DNA of 64,000 bases from Flavobacteriales bacterium (lineage in GTDB: Bacteria > Bacteroidota > Bacteroidia > Flavobacteriales_D > Crocinitomicaceae). Made by a program: the position numbers and the translations under genes. Shown piece after piece: positions 7,407 through 15,566 of this stretch (positions are counted from its first letter, which is position 1; each line of letters starts with the position of its first letter). The stretch is taken from assembly GCA_947500755.1 (NCBI GenBank), contig CANMTO010000001.1, positions 62,001-126,000 of the forward strand, read 5' to 3'. The notes under the pieces were generated by a model. It made no database searches. It saw only the letters and a list, made by a program, of their open reading frames with translations, and was not told the DNA's origin.

Positions 7407-8773
7407 GTCAAAAACCAGCGATTCCAAAGGGTACAAGGGATTTTTTGCCTGAAGATGTCTTGAAGCGAAATTTGATTTTTTCTACCATTTCAACCGCGTT
7501 CAATCGTTTTGGTTTTCAGCCTATTGAAACTCCGAGTTTTGAGTTATCAAGCACCTTAATGGGCAAGTATGGGGAAGAAGGCGATCGCTTGATTTTTCGC
7601 ATTCTAAATTCCGGCGAAAAAGTGCGCAAGGCGGACCTAGAAGCTTTGGCCTCGGATAACCTACCTCGTTTTGCGAATTCCTTGTCTGAAAAAGCACTGC
7701 GTTACGATTTAACCGTTCCATTTGCTCGTTTTGTGGTACAACATCAGCATGAACTTAGTTTTCCCTTTAAACGCTATCAAATTCAGCCTGTTTGGAGAGC
7801 GGATCGTCCTCAACATGGTAGGTACCAGGAGTTTTATCAATGCGACGGGGATGTAGTGGGGAGTGATTCTTTGCGGAATGAAGTCGAACTTATTCAAGTG
7901 ATTGATCAAGTGCTTAGCACTTTGAAATTACCAGGGTTTACCATCAAACTCAACAATAGAAAAGTATTGAGTGGAATCGCTGAAGTGTGCAATGCCTCTG
8001 AGCACTTGATTCACCTAACCGTAGCGCTCGATAAATTGGATAAAATTGGTGAGGATGGGGTGATCAACGAGCTGATGGGTAAAGGATTTGAAGCTTCCGT
8101 GATCGATTCGATCAAACCCTTGTTTCAACTAAAAGGTTCTTTTGAAGAACGGATTTCCTTCCTATCTGCATTTCTATCGAAGAGTGAAATTGGTATGAAA
8201 GGCCTAGAAGAATTGAGCTACATTCACAGCAAGTTCAGGGATAATCCCCTAGTAAAAGGACAATTAGAATTAGATGTGACTTTGGCACGCGGCTTAAATT
8301 ATTATACGGGAGCCATTATTGAGGTAAAAGCCCATGAGGTGGTGATGGGAAGTATATGTGGTGGTGGAAGATATGATGATTTAACTGGGCTTTTCGGCGT
8401 TAAAGGCTTATCCGGCGTGGGGATCTCTTTTGGTGCGGATCGAATCTATGATATTATGGAAACCCTGGAGTTATTTCCAAGTGATTTACGCAGTGGTCCT
8501 GACGTATTGTTTCTAAATTTTTCAGAAACCGAAGCGGATCAATGTGCCATTTGGGCGAATTCCGTTCGGGATTTGGGCAAGGTTGCAGAGGTTTATCCAT
8601 CGCAAACTAAATTGCAAAAGCAGCTGAAGTATGCAAACGAAAAAGGAGCAAAGTGGGTATTGTTTTATGGCGAAGAAGAGCGTCAAAAAGGCATCGTGAT
8701 CTTAAAGCATATGGAGTCGGGCGAACAACATACTTATCCAGCGGATGCTTGGTTGTCTTCTTGGGAAGGATAA
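7403..8773 (+). CDS. hisS: histidyl-tRNA synthetase
   Basis: A class II aminoacyl-tRNA synthetase that charges tRNA-His. The 456-residue protein begins MSQKPAIPKGTRDFLP, the usual start for the family; the frame is open further upstream to 7199 but that part is antisense-like and overlaps the phosphatase, so the ATG at 7403 (ATGA overlap) is chosen. Class II motif 2 is RPQHGRYQEFYQCDGD, the HisRS-specific ARGLNYYTG motif is near 295, motif 3 GVGISFGADRIY follows, and an anticodon-binding domain lies at the C-terminus. Its last 40 bases overlap the tail of the convergent phosphoesterase gene. Confidence 0.97.
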   Translation: MSQKPAIPKGTRDFLPEDVLKRNLIFSTISTAFNRFGFQPIETPSFELSSTLMGKYGEEGDRLIFRILNSGEKVRKADLEALASDNLPRFANSLSEKALRYDLTVPFARFVVQHQHELSFPFKRYQIQPVWRADRPQHGRYQEFYQCDGDVVGSDSLRNEVELIQVIDQVLSTLKLPGFTIKLNNRKVLSGIAEVCNASEHLIHLTVALDKLDKIGEDGVINELMGKGFEASVIDSIKPLFQLKGSFEERISFLSAFLSKSEIGMKGLEELSYIHSKFRDNPLVKGQLELDVTLARGLNYYTGAIIEVKAHEVVMGSICGGGRYDDLTGLFGVKGLSGVGISFGADRIYDIMETLELFPSDLRSGPDVLFLNFSETEADQCAIWANSVRDLGKVAEVYPSQTKLQKQLKYANEKGAKWVLFYGEEERQKGIVILKHMESGEQHTYPADAWLSSWEG

Positions 8774-9261
8774 CGATTTAACTCAATCAATTCTAGGTCT
8801 TTGCATTTCCCCATTTCAATCGTAAATCTAAGTAGAGTTCGAGCCTTGTGGAACCCTTTAATCCCACATGCACCGGGATTCATCCACAGCACATTTCGTT
8901 CCTTAACGTATTTTACTAAGGTGATGTGAGAATGACCGCAAATGAATAAGCCTGGTTTTTCCACCCTTAGAAGGTCTTTAATGGAATCTGCTAATTTTTC
9001 CGGACGACCAGCGATGTGTGTCATACAAACTTTTAGTCCTTCAATTTCAAAGCACTCCAACACCTGGGTTTCATTTCTGAGTGTTGCCCCATCAATATTT
9101 CCGTACACTACTCGGCACGGTTTCATTTCAAGGATTTTATCGAGCACCGCCAAGGATCCAATGTCCCCTGCGTGCCAAATTTCATCTACATCGGAAAGGT
9201 AGGAACAGACATCAGCGCCTAAATAGTCGTGCGTATCAGAGATTAATCCAATTCGTTTCAT
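8734..9261 (-). CDS. YfcE/MJ0936-type metallophosphoesterase
   Basis: A calcineurin-like phosphodiesterase of 175 residues. Metal-binding blocks are visible in order: GLISDTHD (D-x-H), HAGDIGS (GD), VYGNID (GN), MTHIAGRP (H) and ICGHSHI (GHxH). Family members hydrolyse artificial phosphodiesters with Mn; the physiological substrate is unknown. The ATG overlaps the stop of the upstream ABC transporter gene (ATGA at 9258-9261), so the two form one operon. The C-terminal 13 codons run antisense into the end of hisS, a longer convergent overlap than usual. Confidence 0.9.
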   Translation of the reverse strand: MKRIGLISDTHDYLGADVCSYLSDVDEIWHAGDIGSLAVLDKILEMKPCRVVYGNIDGATLRNETQVLECFEIEGLKVCMTHIAGRPEKLADSIKDLLRVEKPGLFICGHSHITLVKYVKERNVLWMNPGACGIKGFHKARTLLRFTIEMGKCKDLELIELNRYPSQEDNQASAG

Positions 9262-11018
9262 GCATCTGTTGATTGATCTTCGTTGAGCTGCTGGAGATAG
9301 GTTTCGTAGTACACCCCTTTTAGTTTCATCAGGTTCTCCGGACTTCCCATTTCAATGATTTCCCCCTCATTCATTACTATAATCTGCTCGCAATTTCGCA
9401 GGGTGGAAATTCGGTGGCTTACAAATACAATGCTGGGTTTTTGAGCTAGCGCACGGAGTTCATTGAGGATAATTTCTTCCGTTTCAGTATCCACCGCGGA
9501 AAGACAATCGTCTAATACCAAAAGTTTAGGGTTTCGAATGAGTGCACGTGCAATGCTTATGCGCTGTTTCTGACCACCACTGAGGTTTACACCCAATTCG
9601 CCGAGTGGTGTATCGAGCTTTTCTGGAAACTCTTCGATATTATGCCACACATGTGCTTTTTTCAACACATCGATGATTGCCTCATCCGAAACCGCATCAT
9701 GCGCGCCAAATGCTACGTTATTTCGAATGGTATCAGAAAATAAAAACACCTCTTGAGGAACAACAGCCATCTGAGAACGATAATCCTGTAGGTTAATGCC
9801 ATTAAGGGCTAGACCGTTAATATGAATGGTTCCCGAGTTGGGGTCAAATTGCCGGCCAAGCAATTGAAGTACACTTGACTTACCACTACCTGTTTTCCCC
9901 AGAATGCCTAAGTGTTGTCCGGGCTTAATCGTAAAACTTAGGTTGTGAAGGGCTCGGATTCCGGTATTTGCATAGGTGAAACTTACGGCCTTGAAAACAA
10001 TATCTCCGGTTAATTCAAAGGATTCATTGCTGGGGTTTGCAATCGTTGGCTTGGTATCAAGAAATTCATTGATCCGTTGCTGTGATGCTTCTGCACGTTG
10101 TATAATCGAGGTTACCCATCCGATCGACACAAAAGGCCAGGTTAAGTTGTTGACATAGAAAATAAAGGCCACGATTCCCCCTAGGCTAATTTGATGCGTT
10201 GCCGTAAGCATCCCGCCAACATAGATTACGATTAGGGTGCTTAATCCAATTAACAGCATGATGCTCGGCATAAAAAGCGCATTGATGAGCATTAATCGCA
10301 TACTTTTTTGTTTATAGGTATTCGCCGCATTTTCCATTCGATCGCTCATTGGGCCAAATTGGTCATAGGCTTTTATTAGGCGAATCCCTGAAAACGTCTC
10401 TTGCGCCAGTGTAGATATCTTAGATTGCTCCTCTTGTACATGTTTACTGGCAAGATTGATTTTGTTGGAGACCTTGTAAATGATGTAAGACATCAAGGGC
10501 AGCGGAATTAGCGCAAACAGGGTTAGGGTGGTGCTGATTTGTGCCATTTGATATAAACTCAATACGGTTAACACTGTTAGGTTAATCGAATACATGACTC
10601 CAGGCCCTAAATACATCCGTACTTGACCCACATCCTCAGAAATTCGATTCATTAAATCCCCAATTCGATTGCGTTTGTAAAAGTCAGCGTCTAAGGTTTG
10701 ATAGTGCGTATATATTGCCTGTTTTAAATCAAACTCAATCCACCGCGACATGACAATGATCGTTTGGCGCATTAAAAACAAGAAAAAACCCTTGGTCGCG
10801 GATAGCAATAAATACAAGCCTCCAATCTTAAAAGATAGCCATAAGGCATCTTCTAATTGCGTGCTTACGCCAGTTTTTTGTAATCCGTCTATGGATACCT
10901 GTACGAATTTGGGCATTTTTACTGCAAAGTAATTGCTAATCACGGTGAATAGAATTCCAAGTAGGAATCTCCATTTATAACTGATGAAATATTTGTTCAA
11001 ACTCCGTAGAGACTTCAT
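9258..11018 (-). CDS. ABC transporter, fused membrane and ATPase domains (exporter type)
   Basis: The 586-residue half-transporter has six transmembrane helices in about 1-310 (type IV exporter fold, DADFYKRNRIGDLMNRISED coupling-helix region) and an ATPase domain with Walker A GKTGSGKSS (about 375), Q-loop, signature LSGGQKQRISIARAL, Walker B LLVLDDCLSAVD and the switch VSHRIST. It would work as a homodimer or heterodimer exporting lipids, drugs or peptides; the substrate is not evident. In Walker B the catalytic glutamate position reads D (LDDCLS), which can indicate a weakened ATPase site seen in some heterodimeric exporters. Confidence 0.93.
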   Translation of the reverse strand: MKSLRSLNKYFISYKWRFLLGILFTVISNYFAVKMPKFVQVSIDGLQKTGVSTQLEDALWLSFKIGGLYLLLSATKGFFLFLMRQTIIVMSRWIEFDLKQAIYTHYQTLDADFYKRNRIGDLMNRISEDVGQVRMYLGPGVMYSINLTVLTVLSLYQMAQISTTLTLFALIPLPLMSYIIYKVSNKINLASKHVQEEQSKISTLAQETFSGIRLIKAYDQFGPMSDRMENAANTYKQKSMRLMLINALFMPSIMLLIGLSTLIVIYVGGMLTATHQISLGGIVAFIFYVNNLTWPFVSIGWVTSIIQRAEASQQRINEFLDTKPTIANPSNESFELTGDIVFKAVSFTYANTGIRALHNLSFTIKPGQHLGILGKTGSGKSSVLQLLGRQFDPNSGTIHINGLALNGINLQDYRSQMAVVPQEVFLFSDTIRNNVAFGAHDAVSDEAIIDVLKKAHVWHNIEEFPEKLDTPLGELGVNLSGGQKQRISIARALIRNPKLLVLDDCLSAVDTETEEIILNELRALAQKPSIVFVSHRISTLRNCEQIIVMNEGEIIEMGSPENLMKLKGVYYETYLQQLNEDQSTDA

Positions 11019-11031
11019 GGGATTTATTTTC

Positions 11032-11039
11032 TATTTTTG
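11032..11039 (+). promoter_or_regulatory. -7 promoter box (TATTTTTG) for the dehydrogenase-nusB operon
   Basis: Matches TAnnTTTG and lies about 60 bases before the ATG at 11100. It faces the minus-strand box at 11055-11062, so transcripts starting from the two boxes would begin within a few bases of each other in opposite directions. Confidence 0.4.
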
Positions 11040-11054
11040 CCGACCAAACCGGTA

Positions 11055-11062
11055 CAAAGGTA
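11055..11062 (-). promoter_or_regulatory. -7 promoter box (TACCTTTG) for the ABC transporter operon
   Basis: Exact TAnnTTTG match on the minus strand, 36 bases upstream of the transporter ATG at 11018. Confidence 0.5.
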
Positions 11063-11099
11063 CTATTAAAATGTACGATTCTTATTCAATTTAAAAGGC

Positions 11100-12188
11100 A
11101 TGAATACAAGCAACATCATTTCAACAACAAACACCGTTGATGGAATCTTGGTTCAATTAACCAAAATGGGTCACGAACAAGTTCTTTTTTGTAACGATGC
11201 AAAAACAGGTTTGAAAGCCATCATCGCAGTTCATAATACCGTGCTCGGACCAGCCCTTGGCGGAACGCGCATGTGGATGTACAACAATGAAGCGGATGCA
11301 CTGAATGATGTGTTGCGGCTTTCTCGCGGGATGACTTACAAAAATTCAATTTCTAACTTGGATCTAGGCGGGGGTAAAGCAGTGATTATCGGGAATGCTC
11401 GGACCATGAAATCGGAAGCATTATTTCGGAGATTCGGTCAGTTTGTAAATGGATTAGCAGGAAAATATATTACCGCAGAAGATGTGGGTATTTCTCCAGA
11501 TGACATGGTGCATGTAAGTAAAGAAACAAATTATGTAGTTGGCTTGCCGGGTAAAAGCGGGGATCCATCTCCTGTAACTGCTTACGGGGTTTATGTGGGG
11601 ATGAAAGCCTGTGCAAAAATGCAATTTGGTACAGATAGCCTAAGCGGAAGAACCGTGGCTGTGCAGGGTGTTGGTCATGTCGGTCAATATTTAGTGAAAC
11701 ATCTGGCCTCTGAGGGTGCAAAGATTTTTATCACTGACATTCATGAAGAAACCTTAAAAAAAGTGGCAGAAGCCTATGGTGCCTCAGTGGTTGCGCCACA
11801 GGAAATTTATGATGTACCGATGGACATCTATGCGCCTTGTGCCCTGGGTGCGACAGTGAATGATGATACCTTGGCTCGACTATCTTGCAGTATTATTTCC
11901 GGTGCAGCTAACAATCAATTGGCAGATGAACAGAAGCACGGTGTGGCTGTGATGGAAAAAGGGATTTTGTATGCTCCGGATTATGCCATTAATGCAGGCG
12001 GGGTAATCAATTGTTTTTCTGAAGTATCAGGCTTGAGTTTGGAATGGTCGCATCAAAAAGCAGGAGAAATTTATCAAACAATTTACCAAATTCTGGAACG
12101 ATCAAAAAACGAAGCGATACCTACGTATCAAATTGCAAACCGAATGGCTGAAGAACGAATTGAGCGTAATGGAGGGTTGAATCTATAA
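11100..12188 (+). CDS. Glu/Leu/Phe/Val dehydrogenase, leucine-dehydrogenase type
   Basis: NAD-dependent oxidative deamination of branched-chain or related amino acids to 2-oxo acids. The 362-residue length suits leucine dehydrogenase rather than the roughly 450-residue glutamate enzymes. Substrate-side motif GPALGGTRMW is followed by LSRGMTYKNS and DLGGGKAVI, which carry the two conserved lysines. The Rossmann loop is VQGVGHVGQYL at about 190. YAPDYAINAGGVIN near the C-terminus is also typical. It is the first gene of a run with nusB four bases after its stop. A short purine stretch AAAAGG precedes the ATG. Confidence 0.92.
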   Translation: MNTSNIISTTNTVDGILVQLTKMGHEQVLFCNDAKTGLKAIIAVHNTVLGPALGGTRMWMYNNEADALNDVLRLSRGMTYKNSISNLDLGGGKAVIIGNARTMKSEALFRRFGQFVNGLAGKYITAEDVGISPDDMVHVSKETNYVVGLPGKSGDPSPVTAYGVYVGMKACAKMQFGTDSLSGRTVAVQGVGHVGQYLVKHLASEGAKIFITDIHEETLKKVAEAYGASVVAPQEIYDVPMDIYAPCALGATVNDDTLARLSCSIISGAANNQLADEQKHGVAVMEKGILYAPDYAINAGGVINCFSEVSGLSLEWSHQKAGEIYQTIYQILERSKNEAIPTYQIANRMAEERIERNGGLNL

Positions 12189-12191
12189 AAC

Positions 12192-13139
12192 ATGTTGAAT
12201 CGCAGGCATTTACGGATTAAGGTGTTGCAGTTGCTTTATGCTCATTTTCAAAGCAACGAGCAGGATTTTATCAAAACAGATAGGGAATTAAACGTTTCTC
12301 TGGATCGGATGTACGACATGTATTTATACCTGTTAATCACCTTTGATCAATTGGTTCGGGCAGCGGAAAATAAAATGGAGGACCGCAAGAAAAAATTGCG
12401 TCCAAGTGCTGAAGATTTAAGTCCAAACATGCGTTTTGTAGACAATCTGGTGATTAATCAATTATCTAACGCCAAAATTCTAGGTGAAATCTCGAAAAAA
12501 CGAAAGGTAAATTGGATGGGAGCGGAGTCTCAAGAAATTTTCCGGAAAATGTTCAATTCGATTTTAGAATCTGAAGCCTACGTGCTGTATATGAGCAATG
12601 AGGAAAACGGATATGAGGTGGACCGTGCATTTGTATTGCAGTTGTTTAAGGACTCTGTGGCAAATTCTCCATGGCTATACAATTTCTTTGACGAAAAGAG
12701 TATTTATTGGATGGACGATTTGGATTTATGCTGTTCCATGGTGCTGAAAACAATCAAAGCAATGAAGCCAGGGGAGGAGTTCTCGCCCTTACCATTGTAT
12801 AAAGATCCAGCAGATGAATCTACCTTTGTGCATGATTTATTGCGCAAAACCATTCAGAATAATGTGGAATATGATGCGCTAATTACAGCCATGGTGGATA
12901 ACTGGGAGACAGAGCGCATTGCCAAAATGGATATGGTACTCTTGAAAATGGGCATAACCGAATTTTTGTTTTTTCAGAGCATTCCCGCAAAAGTTACCTT
13001 GAATGAATACATTGAAATTTCTAAGTTTTACAGTACTCCAAAAAGTAATATCTTTATCAACGGAATTTTAGATAAAATTATAGAGAAATTCAAGTTAGAA
13101 AAACGAATGATTAAAACAGGAAGAGGATTATTAGACTAA
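12192..13139 (+). CDS. nusB: transcription antitermination protein NusB (long Bacteroidota form)
   Basis: NusB binds boxA RNA with S10 (NusE) and supports processive transcription of rRNA operons. This 315-residue form is about twice the length of enterobacterial NusB: the N-terminus opens NRRHLRIKVLQLLYAHF, a helical insertion follows, and the classical NusB core is at about 215-300 with WETERIAKMDMVLLKMGITEF and TLNEYIEISKFYSTPKSNIFINGILD. The long form is normal for Bacteroidota. The start lies three bases after the dehydrogenase stop. Confidence 0.95.
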   Translation: MLNRRHLRIKVLQLLYAHFQSNEQDFIKTDRELNVSLDRMYDMYLYLLITFDQLVRAAENKMEDRKKKLRPSAEDLSPNMRFVDNLVINQLSNAKILGEISKKRKVNWMGAESQEIFRKMFNSILESEAYVLYMSNEENGYEVDRAFVLQLFKDSVANSPWLYNFFDEKSIYWMDDLDLCCSMVLKTIKAMKPGEEFSPLPLYKDPADESTFVHDLLRKTIQNNVEYDALITAMVDNWETERIAKMDMVLLKMGITEFLFFQSIPAKVTLNEYIEISKFYSTPKSNIFINGILDKIIEKFKLEKRMIKTGRGLLD

Positions 13140-13144
13140 ACACT

Positions 13145-13534
13145 ATGAAAAAGTTAATTGTTTTATTGGTTTTACCCGTGATTTTCTCGTGCTCGAGTGA
13201 CGGGGAATCGGTTGAAATTGGAAAAAAGACAAGCCTTGAAGTGAACGAAGTTTACGATGCAGGTACCGTAATTAAGGGAGAAGTGATTCGAGCTGTGTTT
13301 ACTGTTAAAAATACAGGAGATCACCCCTTGGTTTTTGGTGAGGTTCGTCCTTCGTGTTCATGCACCGTGGCTGATAAACCCTCGGAGCCAATTCCGCCGG
13401 GAGCGACAACAAAGATCATTGCAAAAGTAAATACGGCAAATGAGTCTTCTAAAGAAGTTACCAAATCAGTTACCATAATGACGAATACAACACCGTCTAC
13501 TAAAGTGTTGATAATCAAAGCTAAAATTAAATAA
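13145..13534 (+). CDS. DUF1573 lipoprotein
   Basis: A 129-residue secreted lipoprotein: signal peptide with lipobox VIFSC (Cys16), then one DUF1573 immunoglobulin-like domain with YDAGTVIKGEVIRAVFTVKNTGDHPL and VRPSCSCTVADKP, the conserved CSCT motif of the family. Function is unknown; the fold resembles MSP/ASPM-SPD-2-Hydin beta-sandwich domains. It sits between nusB and yajC, six and two bases away, the usual Flavobacteriales order. Confidence 0.93.
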   Translation: MKKLIVLLVLPVIFSCSSDGESVEIGKKTSLEVNEVYDAGTVIKGEVIRAVFTVKNTGDHPLVFGEVRPSCSCTVADKPSEPIPPGATTKIIAKVNTANESSKEVTKSVTIMTNTTPSTKVLIIKAKIK

Positions 13535-13535
13535 A

Positions 13536-13820
13536 ATGGGTGGAGGGAATTCTATTAGTTCGTTGATAATGATCGTTGCAATGATTGCAATTTTCTATTT
13601 TTTTATGATACGACCGCAAGCTAAAAAACAAAAGGAACTTAAGAAGTTTCGTGAAGCGATGAAACCAGGGGATAAAGTAGTAACCATCGGAGGCATTCAT
13701 GGTAAAATTTTAGAAATTGCCGAGTCTACTGTCCTAATTTCATCCGAAGGAACAAAAATCCGTGTGGAGAAAAGTGCGATTTCGCAATCTGCCGCAGACC
13801 AATTGACAGCGATTAAGTAA
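13536..13820 (+). CDS. yajC: preprotein translocase subunit YajC
   Basis: A 94-residue single-span inner-membrane protein that associates with SecDF in the Sec translocon. An N-terminal membrane helix (about 8-26, LIMIVAMIAIFYFFMIRPQ) is followed by QAKKQKELKKFREAMKPGDKVVTIGGIHGKI, the family signature. The usual Flavobacteriales neighbour after yajC is coaE, which is absent here. Confidence 0.96.
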   Translation: MGGGNSISSLIMIVAMIAIFYFFMIRPQAKKQKELKKFREAMKPGDKVVTIGGIHGKILEIAESTVLISSEGTKIRVEKSAISQSAADQLTAIK

Positions 13821-13824
13821 GCTT

Positions 13825-14112
13825 ATGAGAACGATTTTGTTTGGGTTATTTCTAGCCCTTGTTATTGTTTCTTGCAAATCAAAAGTTTGTGAGTGCGCCG
13901 ATGCTCATGTGAAAGCGGTGAAAGAAATTAATAAAACGTCGGATCCCATCAAAAAGATGCGCGTGCTTGGAAATAAGAAATATCAAAAAGTCTTCAGTAA
14001 ATGCAACGCAATGACTAGCAAGATGTCGCCGGAGGAATTGAAGGATTTTGAAGCCGAATATGAACAATGTCCTTCTGTTAAGGCACTTAAAGCAGAAGAT
14101 TTAAAGCAGTAA
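13825..14112 (+). CDS. small cysteine-containing lipoprotein of unknown function
   Basis: A 95-residue protein with an N-terminal hydrophobic signal and lipobox VIVSC (Cys17), followed by KSKVCECAD and a helical, lysine-rich region with two more cysteines (SKCNAM, EQCPS). No family is recognised. It starts four bases after the yajC stop and closes the nusB operon; no hairpin terminator is visible in the 58 bases before the convergent peptidase gene. Confidence 0.82.
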   Translation: MRTILFGLFLALVIVSCKSKVCECADAHVKAVKEINKTSDPIKKMRVLGNKKYQKVFSKCNAMTSKMSPEELKDFEAEYEQCPSVKALKAEDLKQ

Positions 14113-14170
14113 AACACGGTTTTAACGAACATTACTGCCACCTACTTTTCTAATTCTATACGAGTAACCC

Positions 14171-15547
14171 TTAAAACAATACCGTATCCATCAGGAATAC
14201 AAGGGATGCAATGGCTGCCGCACCAAGTTCTAATTCTCGTTTGTTGACAGTTTCAAATACATCGCTTTCTGCATGATGCACATCAAAGTAGCGCTGACCG
14301 TCGGGAATAAATCCAAACAAGGCTATGTCTGTAAACTTTTCTTTCAGGGGACCAATATCCACACCGCCTCCACCGCGTTCCCACAGGTGTAAATCGTACG
14401 GTTCGAATAAGGGCGAGAAAGCTTGAAACTTAGTGAATATGGAGTCTGAAGCATCACAGCCAAATCCTCTTGGGGTAAAACCACCCCGATCACTCTCGAG
14501 TGCTGCAAGGTGTTTCTCGTTTTTTTCTTTTACCCAAGAAGCATAGGTCTTTCCTCCCATATTACCATTTTCCTCGTTCATGAAAAATACAACGCGAATG
14601 GTGTGCTCCGGCTTATACGCCAGTACTTTTAGTATCCGTAAGGCCTCCATGCAGTGAATTATTCCTGCACCATCATCGTGTGCTCCTTCGCCTTGGTCCC
14701 AAGAATCTAAATGTCCACCGATGGTGATTATCTCATTGGGATATTTGGACCCCAATAATTCCCCGATCACATTGAATGAAGGTTCATACGGGAAATTTCG
14801 ACAATCCATTTCCATCGAAAAAGTTAAGGAGACTCCTGATGCCAATAGGTCCGCGATACGCTCAGCATCTTGAGTTGAGAGCGCTGCTGCAGGTATTTTT
14901 TTTATGCTGTCCTCATAACGCATGCTTCCCGTATGCGGAAAGTCGTCATTCGGCAAACCGAGTGAACGAATAAGTACCGCTTTGGCTCCGAGTTTGGAGG
15001 CTTCAATAGCGCCGTTTCCACGAATAGGATAACACGCGCCATATGCCTTGAAGGTTTGTATTTCAGCAGCATTCATCGGTTGATTGATAAATACAATTTT
15101 CCCTGATACCTCCTTGGGTTTTGCCTTGGAAAGGTCTGCTATGGCATTAAACATAACCAACTCTCCTTCCATCATCCCTTGGGTGGACACAGAACCTCCG
15201 AGGGCACATATGTTTATTTTTTCAAGTATCCCATTCGGATGCGTAATCCATGCCGCTTCTGGGTTACCACGCTCCCAATGGGGCACCATGATCGGTTCCA
15301 GATAAACTCGATCAAAACCGTATGAATGCATTTTCTGCTCCGACCATCGAATAGACATCGCAGCTTCGGAACTTCCAGAGAGCCGGGGTCCAATTTCTTT
15401 ACAGAGTGAGCGCAAATCTTCATAGGCATGTCCCCTGAGTAAGGCTTCGTCATATATCCTACGAATCATTTTATCCTCTTGACTCTGAGTGAAAATAAAT
15501 TGAAAAAATGTAAGTCCGATAAACATTAAAACGAATTTTTTACGCAT
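14171..15547 (-). CDS. secreted M28-family metallopeptidase with PA domain (carboxypeptidase Q-like)
   Basis: The 458-residue protein has a signal peptide (MRKKFVLMFIGLTFFQFIFTQ) and the layout of M28 aminopeptidase/carboxypeptidase Q: a protease-associated insert around 110-230, then the di-zinc site with GGHLDSWDQG (His and Asp), HDDGAGI, NEENGNMGG (catalytic and ligand glutamates) and HHAESD (last His). It would cleave dipeptides or oligopeptides in the periplasm or outside. It has no T9SS sorting domain, so it probably stays periplasmic. It is divergent from the T9SS cargo gene at 15567, with a spacer of only 19 bases. Confidence 0.92.
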   Translation of the reverse strand: MRKKFVLMFIGLTFFQFIFTQSQEDKMIRRIYDEALLRGHAYEDLRSLCKEIGPRLSGSSEAAMSIRWSEQKMHSYGFDRVYLEPIMVPHWERGNPEAAWITHPNGILEKINICALGGSVSTQGMMEGELVMFNAIADLSKAKPKEVSGKIVFINQPMNAAEIQTFKAYGACYPIRGNGAIEASKLGAKAVLIRSLGLPNDDFPHTGSMRYEDSIKKIPAAALSTQDAERIADLLASGVSLTFSMEMDCRNFPYEPSFNVIGELLGSKYPNEIITIGGHLDSWDQGEGAHDDGAGIIHCMEALRILKVLAYKPEHTIRVVFFMNEENGNMGGKTYASWVKEKNEKHLAALESDRGGFTPRGFGCDASDSIFTKFQAFSPLFEPYDLHLWERGGGGVDIGPLKEKFTDIALFGFIPDGQRYFDVHHAESDVFETVNKRELELGAAAIASLVFLMDTVLF

Positions 15548-15555
15548 ATTTCAAT

Positions 15556-15563
15556 TAAATTTG
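15556..15563 (+). promoter_or_regulatory. -7 promoter box (TAAATTTG) for the T9SS cargo gene
   Basis: Exact TAnnTTTG match three bases before the ATG at 15567. If the start site is 4-6 bases after the box, the mRNA begins on the first codon; an in-frame ATG at 15576 would then be an alternative start. Confidence 0.55.
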
Positions 15564-15566
15564 TAG

